DNA of 48,456 nt from Corallococcus terminator (GTDB taxonomy: Bacteria > Myxococcota > Myxococcia > Myxococcales > Myxococcaceae). Where the stretch lies: positions 1 through 48,456 of the forward strand of contig NZ_RAVZ01000023.1 in assembly GCF_003611635.1 (NCBI RefSeq), written 5' to 3'. The position numbers and the translations under genes were made by a program. Shown here in pieces: positions 8,270 to 16,323 of this stretch (position 1 is the stretch's first letter; each line of letters starts with the position of its first letter). The notes under the pieces are model-generated. The model was given only the letters and a program-made list of their open reading frames with translations. It was not told the DNA's origin and searched no databases.

Positions 8270-8698
8270 CTACGGCGCGGGCGTCATCGGCGCGGGAGCC
8301 GGCTGGCCCTCGGCCGGCGGGGTCGCCGTGCGCTCCTGCTCGACACTGCCCGGAACCGCGGGCGCTGGCGTCGTCGCCGGTGCTTCACCCGTCGTGGGTG
8401 CCGCACCCGGCGTCGCCGGTGCCGAGGCCGCCGGAGGAGCCGCGACCGAGCCCCCCGCTGCCACGGAACCGCGCAGGCCCACGAACGACAGGCCCAGCGA
8501 CGTCAGGAAGAACAAGCCGGCGCAGATGCCCGTCAGCTTGCTCAGGAAGGTCACCGCTCCGCGCCCACCAAAGGCGCTCGTCGCGGCGCCGCCACCCAGG
8601 GCGGAACCCATGCCGGCGTCCTTCCCCGGCTGTAGCAAGATGACGAAGATCATGAACACGCAGAGCAGAACGTGCACGATCGTAAAGAAAGTCAGCAT
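8270..8698 (-). CDS. secG: preprotein translocase subunit SecG
   Basis: The protein has 142 residues. The first half is SecG: a first membrane helix (TFFTIVHVLLCVFMIFVILLQ begins it), the cytoplasmic loop PGKDAGMGSALGGGAATSAFGGRGA with the family's Gly-rich stretch, and a second helix around LTGICAGLFFLTSLGLSF. It associates with SecYE in the inner membrane and aids SecA-driven export. From about residue 80 there is a Pro/Ala/Thr-rich tail of roughly 60 residues that typical SecG proteins lack. Similar low-complexity tails are common in myxobacterial homologues as far as I recall. It lies 84 bases after tpiA and probably shares the glycolytic operon's transcript. Confidence 0.92.
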   Translation of the reverse strand: MLTFFTIVHVLLCVFMIFVILLQPGKDAGMGSALGGGAATSAFGGRGAVTFLSKLTGICAGLFFLTSLGLSFVGLRGSVAAGGSVAAPPAASAPATPGAAPTTGEAPATTPAPAVPGSVEQERTATPPAEGQPAPAPMTPAP

Positions 8699-8782
8699 GG
8701 CGCTTCCAGACGCTCCGTGGAAAGAGGGCGCACCCTACACAATGTGGTCAACGGGTGACAACTTCCAAAAGGGAATCTTCCT

Positions 8783-9553
8783 TTAGCCCGCCGCCTTCAC
8801 GATGGCCACGAAGTCGGCCGCCTTGAGGCTCGCTCCCCCCACCAGCGCCCCGTCCACGTCCGGCTGGCCCAGAAGCTCCGCCGCGTTGTCCGGCTTCACG
8901 CTGCCGCCGTACTGGATGCGCACCTGGCGGGCCGTCCCCTCGTCGTACAGCCGGCCCAGCAGGCCCCGGATCGCCGCGTGGACCTCCTGCGCCTGCGCCG
9001 TCGTCGCCGTCCGGCCCGTTCCAATGGCCCACACCGGCTCGTACGCCATCACGAACGTCGCCACGTCCGCCGCCGTGAAGCCCTCCAGCGCCCCGCGCAC
9101 CTGACGCTCCACCACCTGGAGCGTCTGGTTCGCCTCGCGCTCGGCCAGCGTCTCACCCACGCAGACGATGGGCGTCATGCCCGCGGCCTTCACGGCCTTC
9201 GCCCGCTTGTTCACCGTGGCGTCCGTCTCCCCGAAGAACTGCCGGCGCTCCGAGTGCCCCACGATGACGTAGGCACACCCCAGCTCCACCAGCATCCCCG
9301 CGGAGATTTCCCCGGTGAACGCGCCGGACGCCTCCCAGTGGCAGTTCTGCGCCGCCAACTGGATGGGCGCGCCCTCCAGCGCGATGTGCAGGGGCTGCAA
9401 CGCCACGAACGGAGGCGCGATCACCACCTCCACCGTGTCACCCAGCGCCGCCACCGCGCCGCGAAGCTCCCGCACCAACGCGAGCGCTTCGGGCACCGTC
9501 TTGTTCATCTTCCAGTTGCCAGCGACGATCTTCCGACGAGCCTGGGCCGTCAT
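8783..9553 (-). CDS. tpiA: triosephosphate isomerase
   Basis: The protein has 256 residues, the usual length for this dimeric TIM-barrel enzyme, which interconverts dihydroxyacetone phosphate and glyceraldehyde 3-phosphate. Catalytic residues are all present: Lys15 in GNWKMN, His100 in VGHSERR and Glu172 in [11 protein letters not shown], followed by the flexible loop 6. The phosphate-binding QYGGSVKP and GALVGGASL segments close the barrel. The ATG at 9553 is chosen over longer upstream readings because GGGGGAG lies seven bases ahead and the protein begins in register with the family. It sits 50 bases after pgk, in the order gap-pgk-tpiA-secG. Confidence 0.97.
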   Translation of the reverse strand: MTAQARRKIVAGNWKMNKTVPEALALVRELRGAVAALGDTVEVVIAPPFVALQPLHIALEGAPIQLAAQNCHWEASGAFTGEISAGMLVELGCAYVIVGHSERRQFFGETDATVNKRAKAVKAAGMTPIVCVGETLAEREANQTLQVVERQVRGALEGFTAADVATFVMAYEPVWAIGTGRTATTAQAQEVHAAIRGLLGRLYDEGTARQVRIQYGGSVKPDNAAELLGQPDVDGALVGGASLKAADFVAIVKAAG

Positions 9554-9603
9554 GGTGTCTCCCCCGGTACCGCGCGTTTGAGGAACTGCGGGTGCGTTGC
9601 CGC

Positions 9604-10797
9604 CTACTTCGTCTCCAGCGCCTTGATGCCCGGCAGCTCCTTGCCCTCCAGGAACTCCAGCGACGCCCCGCCGCCCGTGGACACGTGGCTCATCTTGTCC
9701 GCGTAGCCCATCTGCTCCACCGCCGCCGCGCTGTCGCCACCGCCGATGACCGTCGTGGCCTGCGTGTTGATGGACATGGCCACCGCCACCGACTTCGTGC
9801 CTTCCGCGAACTTCGCCACTTCGAAGACGCCCATGGGCCCGTTCCACACCACGGTCTTCGCGTCGCGGATGCGCTGCGTGAACATCGCGCGCGTCTTGGG
9901 CCCGATGTCCAGGCCCATCATGTCCGCGGGGATGACCTGGTCGGGCGTCTCCTTGGCCACGCTGTCCGCCGTGGGCCCCGTGCCGACGATGTGGTCGATG
10001 GGCAGCACCAGCGGCGTCTTCAGCCGCTTCGCCGTGTCCAGCAGCTTCGCCGCCAGCGCCAGCTTGTCGCCCTCCTCCACCCGGCTCTTGCCCACTTCAA
10101 TGCCCTGCGCCTTGAGGAAGGTGTACGCCATCGCGCCGCCCACGAGCAGCGCGTCCACCTTGGGCAGCAGGCTTTCAATGACCTTGATCTTGTCGCTCAC
10201 CTTGGAGCCGCCCAGGATGGCCACGAAGGGCTTCGCCGGGTTCTTGAGCACCTTGTCGCCCAGGTACTCGATCTCCTTGCGCATCAGGAAGCCGGCCGCC
10301 TTCTCCTTCACGAACGGCACCATGCCCGCCGTCGACGCATGCGCGCGGTGCGCCGTGCCGAACGCGTCGTTGACGTAGACGTCCGCCAGCGCCGCCAGTT
10401 CGCGCGAGAAGGCCTCGTCGTTGGCTTCCTCTTCCTTGTGGAAGCGCAGGTTCTCCAGGAGGACGACCTGCCCTTCCTTCAGCTCCTTCACCTGCTTCTT
10501 CACACCGTCGCCCACGCTGTCATCCGTGAGGATGACCTCGTGCTTGCCGCCCAGCAGCTCCACGAGCTTCTGGGCCACCGGCTCCAGCGACAGCTTCGGG
10601 TCCGGGCCCTTGGGCCGACCGAGGTGGGACGCCAGGATGACCTTGCCGCCCATCTCCAGCGCGCGCTTGATGGTCGGCAGCGCTTCGCGGATGCGGGTGT
10701 CGTCGGTGATGCGGCGGCCGTCCATGGGGACGTTGAAGTCCACGCGGATGAAGACGCGCTTGCCGGTCAACTGCAGGTCATCGATGTAGCGGATCAT
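9604..10797 (-). CDS. pgk: phosphoglycerate kinase
   Basis: The protein has 397 residues, full length for this monomeric two-domain kinase, which converts 1,3-bisphosphoglycerate and ADP to 3-phosphoglycerate and ATP. The signature RVDFNVP is at 18-24. Other conserved segments are [60 protein letters not shown] and the C-terminal [10 protein letters not shown] nucleotide loop. It lies 67 bases downstream of gap and 50 upstream of tpiA on the same strand, so the three glycolytic genes probably form one operon. Confidence 0.97.
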   Translation of the reverse strand: MIRYIDDLQLTGKRVFIRVDFNVPMDGRRITDDTRIREALPTIKRALEMGGKVILASHLGRPKGPDPKLSLEPVAQKLVELLGGKHEVILTDDSVGDGVKKQVKELKEGQVVLLENLRFHKEEEANDEAFSRELAALADVYVNDAFGTAHRAHASTAGMVPFVKEKAAGFLMRKEIEYLGDKVLKNPAKPFVAILGGSKVSDKIKVIESLLPKVDALLVGGAMAYTFLKAQGIEVGKSRVEEGDKLALAAKLLDTAKRLKTPLVLPIDHIVGTGPTADSVAKETPDQVIPADMMGLDIGPKTRAMFTQRIRDAKTVVWNGPMGVFEVAKFAEGTKSVAVAMSINTQATTVIGGGDSAAAVEQMGYADKMSHVSTGGGASLEFLEGKELPGIKALETK

Positions 10798-10864
10798 CTT
10801 TTGGTGCCCCTTGCCCTGTCTCGGTCAGCCCAACGGTGCCGGAATGCGAAGCCGTGCCTGACGA

Positions 10865-11875
10865 CTACAGGCCCTTGGACACGAGGAACTTCGCCGTGTC
10901 GACCATGCGGTTGGAGAAGCCCCACTCGTTGTCGTACCAGGCCATGACCTTGAGCAGGTTGTCGCCCATCACGAAGCAGTTGGTGGCGTCGAAGATGGCC
11001 GAGTGCGGGTTGCCGTTGTAGTCCACCGACACCGTCTGCGCGTCGCTGAACTCCAGCACGCCCTTGAGCTGCGTGGCCGCCGCCTTGCGGAACGCCTCGA
11101 TGACCTCTTCCGCGGTGACCTTCTTGGTGGTGTTCACCGTCAGGTCCACCAGCGACACGTTCGGGGTGGGAACGCGCACCGACAGGCCGTGCATCTTGCC
11201 CTTGAGCACGGGGAGCACCTCACCGATGGCCTTCGCGGCGCCGGTGCTGGTGGGGATCATGGAGAGCGCGGCGGCGCGGGCGCGGCGCATGTCCTCGTGG
11301 GTGAGGTCCAGGATGCGCTGGTCGTTGGTGTAGCTGTGGATCGTCGTCATCAGGCCCTGCTCGATGCCGAAGTTGTCCACCAGCACCTTGGCGATGGGCG
11401 CCAGGCAGTTGGTCGTGCACGACGCGTTGGACACGATGTGGTGCTTCTTCGGGTCGTACTGGTCGTGGTTGATGCCGTACGCGATGGTCAGGTCCGGGCC
11501 CTTGGCCGGCGCGGAGATGATGACCTTCTTCGCGCCCGCCTTGAGGTGCTTCTCAGCGCCCTCGCGGCCGGTGAAGCGGCCCGTGCACTCCAGGACCACG
11601 TCCACGTCCATCGACTTCCAGGGCAGCGCCGTGGGGTCCTTCTCCGCGGTGACGGCGATCTCCCGCCCGTCCACCACGATGCCCTTGTCCGTCGCCTTCA
11701 CCTCGCCCGGCCACGTGCGGTGCACGGAGTCGTACTTGAACAGGTGGGCCAGCGCCGACGGCTTGTCGAGGTCGTTGATGGCGACGATCTCGAGGTCTTC
11801 CTTGCGGCTGAGCGCGGCGCGAAGGATGCAGCGACCGATACGTCCAAAGCCGTTGATGGCGATCTTGGTGGCCAT
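10865..11875 (-). CDS. gap: glyceraldehyde-3-phosphate dehydrogenase, type I
   Basis: The protein has 336 residues, standard for the tetrameric glycolytic enzyme. NGFGRIG (8-14) is the NAD-binding loop, ASCTTNCLAP carries the catalytic Cys153, and His180 in TTIHSYTNDQ is its general base. The LSVRVPTPNVSLVDL and WYDNEWGFSNR segments are conserved. Asp35-Leu36 in AINDLD at the end of the second strand suggests preference for NAD. The ATG at 11875 is chosen because AGGAG lies 11 bases upstream and the Rossmann strand starts at once. As the first gene of the gap-pgk-tpiA-secG run it should hold the operon promoter in the 100 bases up to the amidase gene. Confidence 0.97.
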   Translation of the reverse strand: MATKIAINGFGRIGRCILRAALSRKEDLEIVAINDLDKPSALAHLFKYDSVHRTWPGEVKATDKGIVVDGREIAVTAEKDPTALPWKSMDVDVVLECTGRFTGREGAEKHLKAGAKKVIISAPAKGPDLTIAYGINHDQYDPKKHHIVSNASCTTNCLAPIAKVLVDNFGIEQGLMTTIHSYTNDQRILDLTHEDMRRARAAALSMIPTSTGAAKAIGEVLPVLKGKMHGLSVRVPTPNVSLVDLTVNTTKKVTAEEVIEAFRKAAATQLKGVLEFSDAQTVSVDYNGNPHSAIFDATNCFVMGDNLLKVMAWYDNEWGFSNRMVDTAKFLVSKGL

Positions 11876-11975
11876 GATGTCCGTTCTCCTGGTCAGCAGG
11901 AGTGGGCCCTCACGGCCCACCCGTCATGAGTCTCGTAAAGAAGGCGGGCGACCGTAGGCAGGCGCCCCCGCCGAG

Positions 11976-14870
11976 TCAACGCTTCGCGTGGGCCTTCGCG
12001 CGCGCACGCCGGAGCTGAACAATCACCCCGACCAACACCCAGAGCCCGGAGGCCGTTCCCGCCTCCGCCGCCCCGCACCCACAGCCGGTGTCCGCCTTGC
12101 CGAAATATTCGTTTGGCAGCAACGGAACGACCCTCGGTTCGGGAGGGGGAGGATCCACCGGCGGATCCACGGGAGGGTGCGGGTTGCGCTCCTGGACCGC
12201 CACGCAGGACGTCAGCGGCCGGGGGCTCACCGCCGGCGTCACGTCCGCGTCCGGCAGGGGCGGCACCTGGGCGAGCAGTCCCGCCTTGAACAGGAACGCC
12301 CCCACCAGCCGCGCCCGCTCCCGGTTCGACGCAAGGCCCTCGAAGGGGAAGCCCAGCACCAGCACCTGCCCCGCTGGCGTCGTGCCGGACACCAGCCCCG
12401 CGCCCAGCGCCGTCCCGGCGTAGCGCAGCACGTCCGCGCCTCCGCCCGTCGGCGCCAGCACGTCGGTGACGCCCACCGGATAGGCCCCGAGCGTCCCGTC
12501 GTCCAGCGGCGTGGCGGTCAGGTCCGAGAGGAAGCCGCCCGCCGAGCCCTCCAGCCGAAGCACCGGCGTCCCCGTGACGATGGAGGCTCGCAGGATGTCC
12601 GCGAGGAAGAGCTGATCCTCCGCGCTGCCCGCCGCGAGCGTGGACACGGTGCGACCGCCCGACAACATCAGGTGTCCGCCTCCGGTGACGAACGCGCGCA
12701 GGGCGTCCTGTTCGGTGCGCGTCAGCCCGGTGCCCCCCAGGCCACCGCGCCCGGTGGACCAGTCCACCAGTTGATAGCCCGAAGGGGACACGAGTCCCGC
12801 CGCCACCCCGTTGCCCGCCGCGCTGTCGAAGGCCAGCGCCGCCTGGGCGAACGCCGCGCCGTGCTGGCGCAGGTAGCTGCCGTCGTTCATCGCCTCCAGG
12901 AAGACGCGCAGCGGGGCGGACAGGTCGTACGGCGTCAGCGTCTCGCCGCAGGCCACCGTCGCATCCAGCCGCTCGTACGCGTTGACGAGCAGCGCGCGCG
13001 GTTCTTTCTCGACGCCCATGCCCACGCGCACCGCCACCGTGGCGGACGGGAACGATTCACCGCCCGCGTTCACCGCGGCGACGCGGAAGTAGCGCACCGT
13101 GCCCGCGGCCAGCGTGACGGTGGCCTCGGTGTTCGTCACCGCCGTGCCCTCGTCCCATGCCCGGCCATCCGCGCTCTGGTAGAGGCGGTAGCCCGTCGGC
13201 GCGTCCATTCCCTGCTCCGAGGCGACCAGCGGCGGCGCGGTCCACTTCACCTCCACCGCGCCCGGCGTCGCATTGCGGGCCACCACCGCGCCCGGGGCCT
13301 CCGGCGGCAGGTGCACCGCCACGCCGTCACGGGCCGCGAAGTACTTGATGAGCCCCTGCACGATGGCGCGCGCGGCCACGTGGCGGATGCGGGCCTCCTT
13401 GAGCTTCGCCGCGTCCGCCGTGTTGTCGTGGTACGCCATCTCCAGGAGCACGCTGGGCATCTCCGGGTTGTGCGTGGGGTTCACCTCGCCCAGGTTCGCC
13501 GAACGCAGGGTGCGCACCCGCCAGGCCGGATCCACCTCGCGCTTCATGTCCGTCTCAATCTGCGCGAGCAGCGCCCTGGCCATCACGTCGCTGTCCTTCA
13601 CGCCCGTGAAGTTGAGGGTGCCGTCCACCGGGTTCGGCCCGTAGACGTACGCCTCCGTGCCCACCACGTTGCCAGTGGTGGATGCGTTGGTGTGCCACGC
13701 CACATAGACGGCGTCCTCGCCCTCCTCGTGCAGCCACGCGGCGAAGCGCGGCCGGGCCGTCACGTCCGCGTTGCGCTCGTTGGACAGCGCGTTCGCCCCC
13801 GTCGGTGCGTACACGGTGAAGGGCGCGCCGCTGTACTGCACGTGGTAGCGCGCGCTCTCCTCGAAGCGCGGGCGCGCGAGCGGTCCCTGCGCCGCGTCGC
13901 CCATGAGGCCCCGGCCACCGCCCAACCGCACTGCGTCCACTGACAGCGTCGCGCCCGCACCGGCCGCCGAGTCGTTCTGGAGCACCACCGCGCCCGAGTC
14001 CGGGTGCTGCCCCGCCTTGAAGAAGAAGCGGCCCAGCAACACCCACGTCCCGCCGTGGCGGCGCTGGTTCACGCGGAAGTGGCTCTCACCGCCCGCGTGC
14101 TTCACGACGTAGTGCGCATCCTGCGCGCGCGTGGGGTCCGCGCCGAAGGAGACATAGACGTTGTAGGCCGCGTCCGCCGGCACGTCCGGCGTCCACGTCG
14201 CGCTCGCGGTGACCGTGGCCGCGGTGTCCAGGGTGCGCGTGGTGCCCAGCGTGAAGGGCTCCACGCCGTTGCCCATGGGCACGGGCGGGGCTGCCCACCC
14301 CTTCTGTTCGGAGGTGTGGAAGCGCGCCGTGTCGCCGCCTTCCGCGTAGCCCGTCTGTCCATCGTCCACGATGGCGAGCAGCGGGTTCAGGTCCGTCTCA
14401 CGCACCGGCACCACCGTGGCGCCCGCGCCCACCAGCAGGGGCAGCAGCTCCTGGGACACCACCTCCGCGGAGATGAAGTCCTCCACCACGCCCCAACTGT
14501 TGCCCCGCTGCGTCGCCCAGCGCTTCAGCCCGTTGTCCCGGTAGAAGCCGTGCCCCGGGCTCAGGTAGATGACCTTGCCGGACAGAGAGCCCTCGCCCAG
14601 GCGCGTCTGCGGCACACCGGCCGTCTTCACGCGCCCCTTCGCGTCGCGCACTTCCCGCCGCACCACCGGCGGTTCCTGGGGGGACAGACGACGTTGTTCG
14701 TGTGCCCGGGGCTCCGGCGCTGGCAGATAGTGAACACCCGGCGGCTCCAGGCCCAGGTCATCTCCTTCGAAGCTTGGAGGGGCGGCGGCCTGCGCTCGCG
14801 CGACGGCACCGGTGCACAGCAGGGCCAGCGCCACGGAGCGCGACCAGGACGGGAAGGACGTTCGCATCAC
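11976..14870 (-). CDS. secreted N-acetylmuramoyl-L-alanine amidase with golvesin-like and FN3 domains and a MYXO-CTERM-like tail
   Basis: A 964-residue exported protein. A signal peptide spans about 1-28. The Amidase_3 zinc-hydrolase core starts at VIYLSPGHG (His107), has Glu130 and His393 (VAWHTNAS) as further likely ligands, and ends with SVLLEMAYHDN (Glu477). Between the first Glu and second His lies an insert of more than 200 residues. Residues about 215-315 of it (ATWTPDVPADAAYNVYVSF to VVLQND) look like the golvesin/Xly carbohydrate-binding-like beta domain. An FN3-like domain follows at about 525-617 and then a ThuA-like region. The C-terminus has a Pro linker, GCGC, a hydrophobic stretch and Arg residues, which is the MYXO-CTERM pattern for surface anchoring. 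It probably cleaves peptidoglycan during growth, division or development. Confidence 0.85.
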   Translation of the reverse strand: MMRTSFPSWSRSVALALLCTGAVARAQAAAPPSFEGDDLGLEPPGVHYLPAPEPRAHEQRRLSPQEPPVVRREVRDAKGRVKTAGVPQTRLGEGSLSGKVIYLSPGHGFYRDNGLKRWATQRGNSWGVVEDFISAEVVSQELLPLLVGAGATVVPVRETDLNPLLAIVDDGQTGYAEGGDTARFHTSEQKGWAAPPVPMGNGVEPFTLGTTRTLDTAATVTASATWTPDVPADAAYNVYVSFGADPTRAQDAHYVVKHAGGESHFRVNQRRHGGTWVLLGRFFFKAGQHPDSGAVVLQNDSAAGAGATLSVDAVRLGGGRGLMGDAAQGPLARPRFEESARYHVQYSGAPFTVYAPTGANALSNERNADVTARPRFAAWLHEEGEDAVYVAWHTNASTTGNVVGTEAYVYGPNPVDGTLNFTGVKDSDVMARALLAQIETDMKREVDPAWRVRTLRSANLGEVNPTHNPEMPSVLLEMAYHDNTADAAKLKEARIRHVAARAIVQGLIKYFAARDGVAVHLPPEAPGAVVARNATPGAVEVKWTAPPLVASEQGMDAPTGYRLYQSADGRAWDEGTAVTNTEATVTLAAGTVRYFRVAAVNAGGESFPSATVAVRVGMGVEKEPRALLVNAYERLDATVACGETLTPYDLSAPLRVFLEAMNDGSYLRQHGAAFAQAALAFDSAAGNGVAAGLVSPSGYQLVDWSTGRGGLGGTGLTRTEQDALRAFVTGGGHLMLSGGRTVSTLAAGSAEDQLFLADILRASIVTGTPVLRLEGSAGGFLSDLTATPLDDGTLGAYPVGVTDVLAPTGGGADVLRYAGTALGAGLVSGTTPAGQVLVLGFPFEGLASNRERARLVGAFLFKAGLLAQVPPLPDADVTPAVSPRPLTSCVAVQERNPHPPVDPPVDPPPPEPRVVPLLPNEYFGKADTGCGCGAAEAGTASGLWVLVGVIVQLRRARAKAHAKR

Positions 14871-14947
14871 GCGACCGACCTTACCCGTTCACTCAGGAGC
14901 GGCAATCGGACCGGTGGGTGCTAGCCTGCCGCACCCTTCACCCTCCG

Positions 14948-15592
14948 ATGACCGTTCCTGCACCACACCGCCCCCAGTTTCCCTCCCGCCGCAGCAACGG
15001 ACTGTTCGCCTCGTTCGGACATGCGTGGGCGGGCCTCATCCACACCGTCGCCTGGCAGCGCAACATGCGCATCCACCTCATCTCCGGCGTGCTCGTCGGA
15101 CTGGTGGGCAGCGGCATCCCCCTGGGGCTCGCGGAGAAGGTGACGCTCATCTTCTGCGTGCTGCTCATCTTCTTCGCGGAGATCCTCAACAGCGCGCTGG
15201 AGCAGTTGGTGGATCTGGCCGTGCAGCAGTTCGACGAGAAGGCCCGGCTCACCAAGGACGCAGCCGCCGCGGGCGTGCTCGTGCTGGCGGGCGGCACCGT
15301 CGTCATCTTCGCCGCCATCCTGATCAACTACTGGGAGACGGTGCGCACCAACACCGACGCCATCTTCCGGCAGGTCGCGCTGGGCCTGCCCCTGGCCGGG
15401 TGCGCCACGGTGCTCGTGCTGCCCCAGCCCCGGCCCGCGGCCATCGACGTGCTCGCGTTCCTCACCGGCTGCGGCCTGCTCGCGTTGACGGCGCCCACCT
15501 CCGCCAGCCTCGTCTTCACCGCGCTCACCGCCGCCCTGCTCTTCATCGCCGGGGCAGCGGCCCGCGAGCGCAGGCGCCATCCCCAGCCCTGA
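14948..15592 (+). CDS. DgkA-type diacylglycerol/undecaprenol kinase
   Basis: The protein has 214 residues. Residues about 20-130 match the small trimeric membrane kinase DgkA: FGHAWAGL, QRNMRIHL, then FFAEILNSALEQLVDL with Glu78, Asn81 and Glu85 at the ATP-Mg site, and LTKDAAAAGVLV with Lys103-Asp104. About four extra hydrophobic segments follow to residue 205, making the protein nearly twice the length of E. coli DgkA (about 122). It would phosphorylate diacylglycerol or undecaprenol in the inner membrane, recycling lipids used in envelope synthesis. It starts 77 bases from the divergent amidase start, so the two may share regulatory DNA. Confidence 0.85.
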   Translation: MTVPAPHRPQFPSRRSNGLFASFGHAWAGLIHTVAWQRNMRIHLISGVLVGLVGSGIPLGLAEKVTLIFCVLLIFFAEILNSALEQLVDLAVQQFDEKARLTKDAAAAGVLVLAGGTVVIFAAILINYWETVRTNTDAIFRQVALGLPLAGCATVLVLPQPRPAAIDVLAFLTGCGLLALTAPTSASLVFTALTAALLFIAGAAARERRRHPQP

Positions 15593-15681
15593 AGCCACGG
15601 CACATCATCCGACATGGACAGACATCAGGCGCGGCGCGTCATGAGGTCCAGGATGTCTGGAGACGGGCGAGCGGTAGGGAC

Positions 15682-15704
15682 AAAAAAACCGGCGGTCGCC
15701 GGTT
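15682..15704 (-). terminator. intrinsic terminator of the 67-residue gene
   Basis: On the minus strand AACCGGCG pairs with CGCCGGTT around two bases and runs into seven Ts. It lies about 85 bases past the stop at 15789. The untranslated stretch between is GC-rich and self-complementary, so a stable 3' UTR or a small RNA is possible. Confidence 0.85.
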
Positions 15705-15788
15705 CGCTCCCACCACCTTGCGGGCGGGGACCCCGGAACCGGTCCGGAGCCCGCTCACCCGCGAGGGTCTGTCGCGCATCTTAACGGC

Positions 15789-15992
15789 CTACGCGCGCTG
15801 CTGCCACTCGGGCCCGGACTCGGGTGTTGGCTGGGCGGCACCCGCCTTGTCGCCTTCACGCAGGTCGGTGGTGACCAGCTCCAGCAGCTCCGTCGCGATG
15901 CCGATGACCTGGTGCGGCGTGTAACCGGCTGCGCGCAGTTGATTGAAGAAAGTGCGCGCCAGGATACGGGTGCCTTTTTGGTCGGTGCTCAC
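15789..15992 (-). CDS. small conserved-looking protein of unknown function
   Basis: The product is 67 residues long. The GTG at 15992 is chosen because GGAGG (complement at 16001-16005) sits eight bases upstream. A longer in-frame ATG at 16034 lacks a site. Residues 1-50 (MSTDQKGTRILARTFF, then NQLRAAGYTPHQVIGIATELLELVTTDL) form two or three amphipathic helices with a Gly-Tyr-Thr-Pro turn. The last 17 residues are disordered. The single-gene unit with its own strong terminator suggests independent expression. It is acidic with no membrane segment. A small DNA- or protein-binding regulator is a guess only. Confidence 0.7.
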   Translation of the reverse strand: MSTDQKGTRILARTFFNQLRAAGYTPHQVIGIATELLELVTTDLREGDKAGAAQPTPESGPEWQQRA

Positions 15993-16323
15993 GGGAATTG
16001 CCTCCGGAATCGGCGCCAGACCCCCGGGCGCCACGTCATCACTCGGCTGCTGAGTTCAACCGGCGTGCCAGAGGTTCTCTTCCAAACGGATTCTCCAACA
16101 GTCACCAGGGGTTGACGCCTGGAAGTGGACGGCACGGGAAGTGGAAGGTGCGAAGGGGGTTACGCACCCGGACGTGCCTTCCGCCCGCACGGCGGGAAAC
16201 GGGTGCATCGGCGGGTACGCACCCACCCCGGGGCCTGCGGACGAGCGGCTCGTCTTTTCAAGTGCTTGCATTCCCACGGGTGGCTGGAGCACATACGCGC
16301 CCCCACCGAGGAGCAAAACCAAG
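15993..16323. other. 331-base intergenic region between divergent genes
   Basis: No gene is supported here. It must hold the promoters of the 67-residue gene (minus) and the flavoprotein gene (plus). GGGTGC (16201-16206) is inverted as GCACCC (16219-16224). TACGCACCC occurs at 16161 and 16216, and TACGCGCCC at 16294. GAGGAG at 16308-16313 is the flavoprotein's ribosome-binding site. A TTGACG at 16112 has no convincing -10 partner. Confidence 0.4.

Noticed and set aside
9592-10947. 451-codon plus-strand open frame across pgk
   Set aside because: Its product is Arg/His/Leu-rich low complexity, antisense to a clear pgk gene; long antisense frames are expected at this GC content.
11988-13943. 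651-codon plus-strand open frame across the amidase
   Set aside because: Same compositional artefact; the minus strand holds the zinc-site motifs, signal peptide and tail.
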